From contig JASBTC010000024.1 in NCBI GenBank assembly GCA_030148625.1, forward strand, positions 1 through 18,751: a stretch of 18,751 bases of DNA. The letters run 5' to 3'. The stretch is from Sphingobium sp. (GTDB lineage Bacteria; Pseudomonadota; Alphaproteobacteria; Sphingomonadales; Sphingomonadaceae). Made by a program: the position numbers and the translations under genes. Below, in pieces: positions 14,830 to 18,751 of this stretch; the first letter of the stretch is position 1, and each line of letters begins with the position of its first letter. Below the pieces are notes generated by a model, which did no database searches, was not told the DNA's origin, and was given only the letters and a program-made list of their open reading frames with translations.

Positions 14830-15791
14830 CCGAGATGCGGACCCTGGGGTCGAGCGGCCTGCGAACGTCGCGACTGGTGCTCGGCGGCAATGTCTTCGGC
14901 TGGACCGTCAAGGACGCCGATTCGGCGGCGATCCTGGAGGGATTCATCGAACGCGGCGGGACGATGATCGACACCGCCGACGTCTATTCGGCCTGGATTC
15001 CGGGCCATGCCGGCGGCGAATCGGAAAGCGCGATCGGCGACTGGCTGACCCGGCGTGGCCGGCGCGACGACGTGCTGATCGCGACCAAGGTCGGCATGCT
15101 GCCGGGCGAGGGCGGCACGGGGCTGCGCCCGGAGCGGATCGCGGCGGCGGTGGACGCATCGCTCAAAAGGCTGCGGACCGACTATATCGACCTTTATTAT
15201 GCGCATCGCGACGATCCCGAGACGCCGATCGCCGACGTGCTCGGCGCGTTTTCCCGGCTGGTCGAACTGGGCAAGGTCCGTGCACTCGGCGCGTCGAACT
15301 TCAGCGCCGAACGTCTGGCGGACTCGCTCGATTTCAGCGCGACCCACGGCCTTCCCGCCTATGACGTGCTTCAGCCCGAGCTCAATCTGATCCAGCGCGA
15401 CGGTTTCGAGGGGCCGCTCCAGACATTGTGCATCGATCGCGGCCTGGGCGTGCTGCCCTATTATGCGCTTGCATCGGGATTCCTGACCGGAAAATACCGC
15501 AGCGAAGCCGATCTGGGGCAAAGCCAGCGCGGCGGCCGCGTGGCCGGCTATCTCGATCAGCGCGGCCGCGCGATCCTTGCCGCGCTCGATACGGTCGCGA
15601 GCGAGACCGGCACCACGCCGGCACAGGTCGCACTGGCCTGGAACGCCGCGCAGCCCGGCGTCACCGCGCCGATCGCGAGCGCCACCAGCCTTGCCCAGCT
15701 CGAGGAGATTGCCGGTGCGATGACGCTCGACCTGAGCGCCGCGCAACTCGCGCTGCTCGACGAAGCCAGCCTCATCCGATCCGATCGCTGA
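14826..15791 (+). CDS. Aldo/keto reductase
   Basis: This 321-residue TIM-barrel NADPH-dependent oxidoreductase has the full catalytic tetrad: D49 and Y54 in 'DTADVYSAW', K88 in 'LIATKVG' and H127 in 'YYAHRDD'. The C-terminal region has the cofactor-side segments expected of the family ('PYYALASGFLTGKYR' and 'TAPIASATSLAQLEE', about 216-302). The general layout is of the YajO/Tas type (AKR11/12-like). The substrate is unknown. The start is set by the 4-bp overlap with manC, which implies coupling. That coupling hints at a role in sugar or nucleotide-sugar metabolism, but such adjacency alone does not define one. Confidence 0.92.
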   Translation: MTEMRTLGSSGLRTSRLVLGGNVFGWTVKDADSAAILEGFIERGGTMIDTADVYSAWIPGHAGGESESAIGDWLTRRGRRDDVLIATKVGMLPGEGGTGLRPERIAAAVDASLKRLRTDYIDLYYAHRDDPETPIADVLGAFSRLVELGKVRALGASNFSAERLADSLDFSATHGLPAYDVLQPELNLIQRDGFEGPLQTLCIDRGLGVLPYYALASGFLTGKYRSEADLGQSQRGGRVAGYLDQRGRAILAALDTVASETGTTPAQVALAWNAAQPGVTAPIASATSLAQLEEIAGAMTLDLSAAQLALLDEASLIRSDR

Positions 15792-15836
15792 GCCTGCCGT
15801 CGCCAATCGGCTCGCCAGACTATGGTCGCCGGTGAA

Positions 15837-15852
15837 GGCGCGCTCTCGCGCC
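15837..15852 (+). terminator. Short GC hairpin after aldo/keto reductase
   Basis: GGCGCG (15837-15842), CTCT, then CGCGCC (15847-15852) form a perfect 6-bp hairpin 46 bp after the reductase stop. No T-tract follows, so termination would be weak or Rho-dependent. The rest of the 173-bp gap (15792-15964) contains no gene. Confidence 0.3.
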
Positions 15853-15933
15853 GATCGTAGCGTTCGGCCGGGGCCCGGGGGCTCGCCGTAAACAGCCGGC
15901 TCCAGCCATTTGTTTTACCGCGATTTTCGAGTC

Positions 15934-15953
15934 GTTCGATGATTCCATCGAAC
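15934..15953. repeat. Perfect inverted repeat, 8-bp arms
   Basis: GTTCGATG (15934-15941) and CATCGAAC (15946-15953) are perfect reverse complements around ATTC. The repeat lies 11 bp beyond the stop of the minus-strand fusion gene. It could be that gene's terminator hairpin, though no T-rich run follows on either strand, or a protein-binding palindrome. Confidence 0.5.
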
Positions 15954-15964
15954 TACAAATCGCT

Positions 15965-17323
15965 CTAAGCCCTGGGCGGCTCCGCTACGGTGTCGAGCAT
16001 GGGGGTGCCGCCCAGTTCCAGCCTGATCCGGCCCCGCTCCGGACGGACGAGCCGGACCGGCGCGTCGCGTTCGTCGAGGCGGCGGCGAAGCAGGATCAGG
16101 CGGGTCTCGAGATTGTCCTTGAAATCCGGCAGCCGGAGGCGCGGATCCAGCCGCAATTCGCGATTGGTGAAGTCGATCCGCCCCTGCTCCGCATGGATGG
16201 AGAGGAGATGGAACAACAGCCGCCCCGGTACGCCCTTGATGACATAGGCATCGTCGATGAACAGGCTGTCGTCGAATGCGAAATATCGGACCTGGAACGC
16301 CCGCGCCGCCGGCGCTGCCGACCGCCGTGCTTCGACACCGAAAGCCGGGACGGATGCATCGCCCCCCTCCTGATCCGCCATGCCGAGATGCGCGGCGAGT
16401 TGCGCGCCGACCATGACGAGCATCCGTTCGTCCTCCCGCGTGAAGGCGAACCGGGCGGGCGATTCGGCGAACAGCACGCCGGCGAGCCGCCCGCGCGAAA
16501 GCATCGGCACGCCGAGCTGGCTTTGCGGATCCGCCAGCCCCGGCACCGGAATATGGCGTTCCGCGATCAATCCGGACATCGCGCGTGCCGCCTGGAACAT
16601 GCGGTGACCACGGCTCATGTCGCTGATCCGCACCGCCACCCCGGTGGCCGCGGCAATACCGATCACGCCTTCGTTGAACGCGATCTCCGAACCGACGCCG
16701 GTACTGCCATAGCCGCGGCTCGCCAGCGTGGTCAGTCGCGCCGCGCTCCCGTCGGGCACAAGGATCATGAGATTGGCGAAGCCCGGCAGCGTCGCCAGCC
16801 GATCGAGCACGACGTCCAGCATCCGGTCCGGATCGCTTTCGCGCGCGAGCTCTACCGCCAGAGCGGCGCCGAATATGAGCCGTTCAGGCGCGGACCGATC
16901 GTCCCGCCGTGGCAGCGCGGGGCCGGGCGAGGGCACCGGCCGGCATTGCTCGACCCGGAAGATATCGGCGCTGCGCAGCGCCATCACCGATTCCATGCCA
17001 TGTTGCGAGCTGATCGCGTCGAGATGCGCCGCCATGCGCCGGAACAATGTGCCCGTCCGTTCGGATCGGACAAAGACAAGGTCGAGCAGATATTGATCGC
17101 CCGATCGACCATCGACCGCGAGCAGCGTGGCCCGGCCGCTGCGCGCGACATTGGCCGCGGTTTTCGAGAAGAACTGGTTCGACAGCGCCACATGCGCATC
17201 GTCGACATGGAAGACCTGCGACAGATAGGAGATATTGGGCCGGCCTTCACCATCGGAGGTGGCGATCACCGACGGGATCACCCCTTCGAAGCAGTCGAGT
17301 ATGTCGGACAGGGAAACGGTCAT
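15965..17323 (-). CDS. PNPOx-GAF-winged-helix fusion protein
   Basis: This 452-residue soluble protein has three parts. Residues 1-130 resemble a pyridoxamine-5'-phosphate-oxidase-like split barrel ('GRPNISYLSQVFHVDD', 'LSNQFFSKTAANVARSG'), a fold that usually binds FMN or heme. Residues 148-315 form a GAF domain ('LGVPMLSRGRLAGVLFAES', about 270-288). Residues 345-440 resemble an OmpR-type winged helix: 'GRLLFHLLSIHAEQGRIDFTNREL', then 'LETRLILLRRRLDE' and 'IRLEL'. A one-component sensor-regulator is inferred. The C-terminal domain is the least certain part. The open frame reaches 17416, but the ATG at 17323 overlaps the stop of the preceding split-barrel gene (ATGA at 17320-17323) and starts the domain correctly. 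The two are translationally coupled. Confidence 0.8.
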   Translation of the reverse strand: MTVSLSDILDCFEGVIPSVIATSDGEGRPNISYLSQVFHVDDAHVALSNQFFSKTAANVARSGRATLLAVDGRSGDQYLLDLVFVRSERTGTLFRRMAAHLDAISSQHGMESVMALRSADIFRVEQCRPVPSPGPALPRRDDRSAPERLIFGAALAVELARESDPDRMLDVVLDRLATLPGFANLMILVPDGSAARLTTLASRGYGSTGVGSEIAFNEGVIGIAAATGVAVRISDMSRGHRMFQAARAMSGLIAERHIPVPGLADPQSQLGVPMLSRGRLAGVLFAESPARFAFTREDERMLVMVGAQLAAHLGMADQEGGDASVPAFGVEARRSAAPAARAFQVRYFAFDDSLFIDDAYVIKGVPGRLLFHLLSIHAEQGRIDFTNRELRLDPRLRLPDFKDNLETRLILLRRRLDERDAPVRLVRPERGRIRLELGGTPMLDTVAEPPRA

Positions 17324-17784
17324 GCCGGAATCCGCTCGCCCGCGTGCGGCCCCGGCGTCTGATCGAACAGATCGTCGCCGCGGATCGCGACGCGCATCAC
17401 GGCATCGATGCCGCACCAGCGATCGATCACGTCACGCTCGACGCCCAATGCGCCCAGCATGCCGATCATCCGGTCGATATAGTCATTGGCGAGCGCCATA
17501 TCCCCCGCATCGCCATCGTCGACGGCCTCGATCCTCCCCTTGAGCTGATAGGTCCGATATGTGCTCGGATGCACCAGGGTGAGCGCGACCCCGCAGCCCG
17601 GGCCGGCCGACCGCGCAAGATCCGGCCATTGTCCGGCGGAAAAGACGACCTCGATCGGGCCGTCTCCGACCGGAAGCCGCAACCCCAGGCATCGCCCCAG
17701 CGCGGCGCCGCCCGATGCTTCGCCGACGGCGATGACCATCATGACGGGTTGCTCCAGAAACGCACGAAGCGTCGAGTGAATCAT
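17320..17784 (-). CDS. PNPOx-like split-barrel protein
   Basis: This encodes about 154 residues resembling the pyridoxamine 5'-phosphate oxidase-like FMN-binding split barrel. The N-terminal 'LRAFLEQPVMMVIAVGEA' resembles the first strand region. The central 'TYRTYQLKGRIEAV' (75-88) is the family-typical strand with the Y-x-x-x-x-x-G pattern. The C-terminal 'DAVMRVAIRGDDLFDQTPGPHAGE' closes the barrel. Activity and cofactor (FMN, heme, or none) are unknown. It may reduce or bind a redox ligand for the partner fusion protein. The frame extends to a TTG at 17799. I take the ATG at 17784, which has a purine-rich GGGGGCAGG just upstream. Confidence 0.75.
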   Translation of the reverse strand: MIHSTLRAFLEQPVMMVIAVGEASGGAALGRCLGLRLPVGDGPIEVVFSAGQWPDLARSAGPGCGVALTLVHPSTYRTYQLKGRIEAVDDGDAGDMALANDYIDRMIGMLGALGVERDVIDRWCGIDAVMRVAIRGDDLFDQTPGPHAGERIPA

Positions 17785-17846
17785 GGTGCCTGCCCCCAAT
17801 CCCCACGGATGATTAGCCGATTGCCGCTCGCTCCGAAATCACGCCG

Positions 17847-17889
17847 TTAGGAACCATTTAGGATGAGCAACGAACCGTCCGCACCTAAA
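17847..17889. promoter_or_regulatory. TTAGG-type repeats in divergent gap
   Basis: In the 152-bp gap between the split-barrel operon and the hemerythrin gene, TTAGGA occurs at 17847-17852 and 17858-17863, 11 bp apart. CCTAAA (17884-17889) is the inverted copy of TTTAGG. GAACC also recurs at 17851-17855 and 17872-17876, 21 bp apart. Half-sites one or two helical turns apart are what an OmpR-type dimer would use. The repeats are visible; operator function is inferred. Confidence 0.4.
17850..17874 (+). promoter_or_regulatory. Weak EcfG-like promoter
   Basis: GGAAC at 17850-17854 is followed after 16 bases by CGAA at 17871-17874. The general stress response sigma factor EcfG of Alphaproteobacteria recognises GGAAC-N16/17-CGTT. 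The -35 half is perfect but the -10 half matches two of four bases. It points toward the hemerythrin gene, with the start 62 bp downstream. It overlaps the TTAGG repeats. Confidence 0.25.
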
Positions 17890-17936
17890 CGTCCGCCATC
17901 CATCCGGCCACGATGCCGGGATCGAAAGGACATGTC

Positions 17937-18638
17937 ATGCTGACGACGACTTCATCCGATCTTCCGGCGACGGCCGGCCGCTGGGACCTGTACGGCCCCG
18001 TCCACAAAGGCCTGCGGCGCGGACATTGCGCGCTGCTCCAGCGCCTCGCCACCACCGATTTCACGCGCGACACCGCCGCGCTGATCGCCGATCTTCGCAT
18101 GCATCTGGCGCTGAGCGAGACGCATCTGGCCGACGAGGAGCTGTTCATCCACGCGGCACTCGAGCAGCGCGCGCCGGGCACCGCATCGGACCTCGAGCGC
18201 GACCACAAGCATCATCGCGCGCGCTTCGTAGAGATCGAGGCCGCGATCGATGCGCTGGAAGCGGCGGTGGAGCCGCGGCTCGCCGACGCATATGGGCGGA
18301 CGCTGCACCTGATGTTCTCGCGCTTCGTCGCCGACGATCTCGTCCATATGGCCGAAGAGGAAGAATCGGTCTGGCCGCAGCTCTGCGCATTGTTCACCGA
18401 TACCGAGCTTGCCGAAATCGAAGCCGCGATCGTCGGCAGCCTGCCGCCCGAAACCGCGATGGGGTTCATGCAGCTCATGATTCCCGCCACCAATCCGGCG
18501 GAACGCGCGGCGCTGCTCGGCGGAATGAAGGCGAATGCGCCAGCCGAAGCCTATGCCGCGGTGTTCGAGCACGCGGCGCGGCCGACCCTGACGCCGGAGC
18601 AGCTGCACGAGCTGGAAATGCTGGGGTTGGCCGCCTGA
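17937..18638 (+). CDS. Hemerythrin (HHE) domain protein
   Basis: This encodes a 233-residue soluble helical-bundle protein. The first 150 residues carry the HHE metal-ligand pattern: H23 ('GPVHKGLRRGH'), H63-x3-E67 ('ETHLADEE'), H90/H93 ('ERDHKHHRARF') and H137-x3-E141 ('DLVHMAEEEES'). These would bind a non-heme diiron centre. Such proteins bind O2 or NO or sense iron and redox state, and which applies here is not evident. The C-terminal 80 residues are helical and of unclear role. The ATG at 17937 has AAAGGA six bases upstream (17925-17930). An upstream frame start at 17913 is unlikely. It diverges from the PNPOx/GAF operon and shares its 152-bp regulatory gap. Confidence 0.88.
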   Translation: MLTTTSSDLPATAGRWDLYGPVHKGLRRGHCALLQRLATTDFTRDTAALIADLRMHLALSETHLADEELFIHAALEQRAPGTASDLERDHKHHRARFVEIEAAIDALEAAVEPRLADAYGRTLHLMFSRFVADDLVHMAEEEESVWPQLCALFTDTELAEIEAAIVGSLPPETAMGFMQLMIPATNPAERAALLGGMKANAPAEAYAAVFEHAARPTLTPEQLHELEMLGLAA

Positions 18639-18649
18639 AAACTCACGTC

Positions 18650-18669
18650 ATTCCCGCGCGGGCGGGAAT
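18650..18669. repeat. Palindromic repeat, possible REP element
   Basis: ATTCCCGC (18650-18657), GCGG, then GCGGGAAT (18662-18669) form a perfect 8-bp hairpin 11 bp after the hemerythrin stop. Sequences of this CATTCCCGC type occur widely between genes in related genomes, from memory. It could also end transcription, although no T-run follows. Confidence 0.55.
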
Positions 18670-18702
18670 TCATATGTACGCACTTTGTATGGGCGATTCT
18701 CT

Positions 18703-18751
18703 CCTCCCTGCGCGTAGCGTGGGGAGGGGGACCGCGCGACATAGTCGCGTG
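18703..18751. repeat. Compound palindromic repeat, cut by edge
   Basis: CCTCCC (18703-18708) pairs with GGGAGG (18722-18727). CGCGAC (18735-18740) pairs with GTCGCG (18744-18749). These adjoining hairpins look like one compound dispersed intergenic element running past the window end. They follow the palindrome at 18650. Confidence 0.5.

Noticed and set aside
1..18751. CRISPR arrays, tRNA genes, insertion sequences or prophage
   Set aside because: No regularly spaced repeats, no tRNA-like cloverleaf and no transposase, integrase or phage structural motifs were seen on either strand.

Overview
This 18.75-kb window is a stretch of alphaproteobacterial chromosome, most likely from Sphingomonas or a close relative in the Sphingomonadaceae. 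The assignment rests on gene content and order: DUF3572, panC divergent from the division regulator mipZ, a sphingan-type phosphomannomutase/phosphoglucomutase (PgmG type), and the PEP-CTERM/exosortase regulators PrsK and PrsR. High GC with strong third-position bias agrees, which is also why long antisense shadow frames are common. No tRNA, rRNA, CRISPR array, transposase, integrase or prophage gene was seen. The window reads as ordinary chromosome with one specialised surface-polysaccharide block and one candidate redox/gas-sensing block.

Layout. (1) Positions 44-2682, plus strand: a small DUF3572 protein, a HAD-type hydrolase, a RidA-family protein and a FemAB-like/GNAT-fold protein (DUF482). 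A short leader ORF inside a nested inverted repeat lies just before the last gene. (2) 2723-4004, minus strand: a short Sel1-repeat protein and panC (pantothenate synthesis). (3) 4092-6582, plus strand: mipZ, a one-pass membrane J-domain protein, and the phosphomannomutase/phosphoglucomutase. A likely small RNA with a clean intrinsic terminator follows at about 6655-6753. (4) 13616 down to 6758, minus strand: a tight four-gene operon made of a PEP-CTERM-type sugar transferase (TIGR03013-like), prsK, prsR and a PrsT-like TPR protein. (5) 13771-15791, plus strand, divergent from that operon: a single-domain mannose-1-phosphate guanylyltransferase overlapping an aldo/keto reductase. (6) 17784 down to 15965, minus strand: a stand-alone PNPOx-like split-barrel protein, overlapping by ATGA a three-domain PNPOx-GAF-winged-helix protein. 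Divergent from them is a hemerythrin (HHE) protein at 17937-18638. The right edge (18650-18751) holds palindromic sequence resembling dispersed intergenic repeats.

How the genes work together. The phosphomannomutase makes mannose-1-P (and glucose-1-P), ManC makes GDP-mannose, and the polyprenyl-phosphate sugar transferase would start a lipid-linked exopolysaccharide repeat. PrsK/PrsR is the sigma-54-type two-component pair that in other bacteria controls exopolysaccharide and PEP-CTERM protein genes. The exosortase itself is not in the window.

The least conventional locus is the right-hand one. Its fusion protein joins a flavin- or heme-type split barrel, a GAF sensor and an OmpR-like C-terminal winged helix. 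The divergent intergenic region carries TTAGG-type repeats one helical turn apart, and the neighbour encodes a diiron hemerythrin. A one-component redox, O2 or NO sensor controlling this locus is a testable inference, not a demonstrated function.
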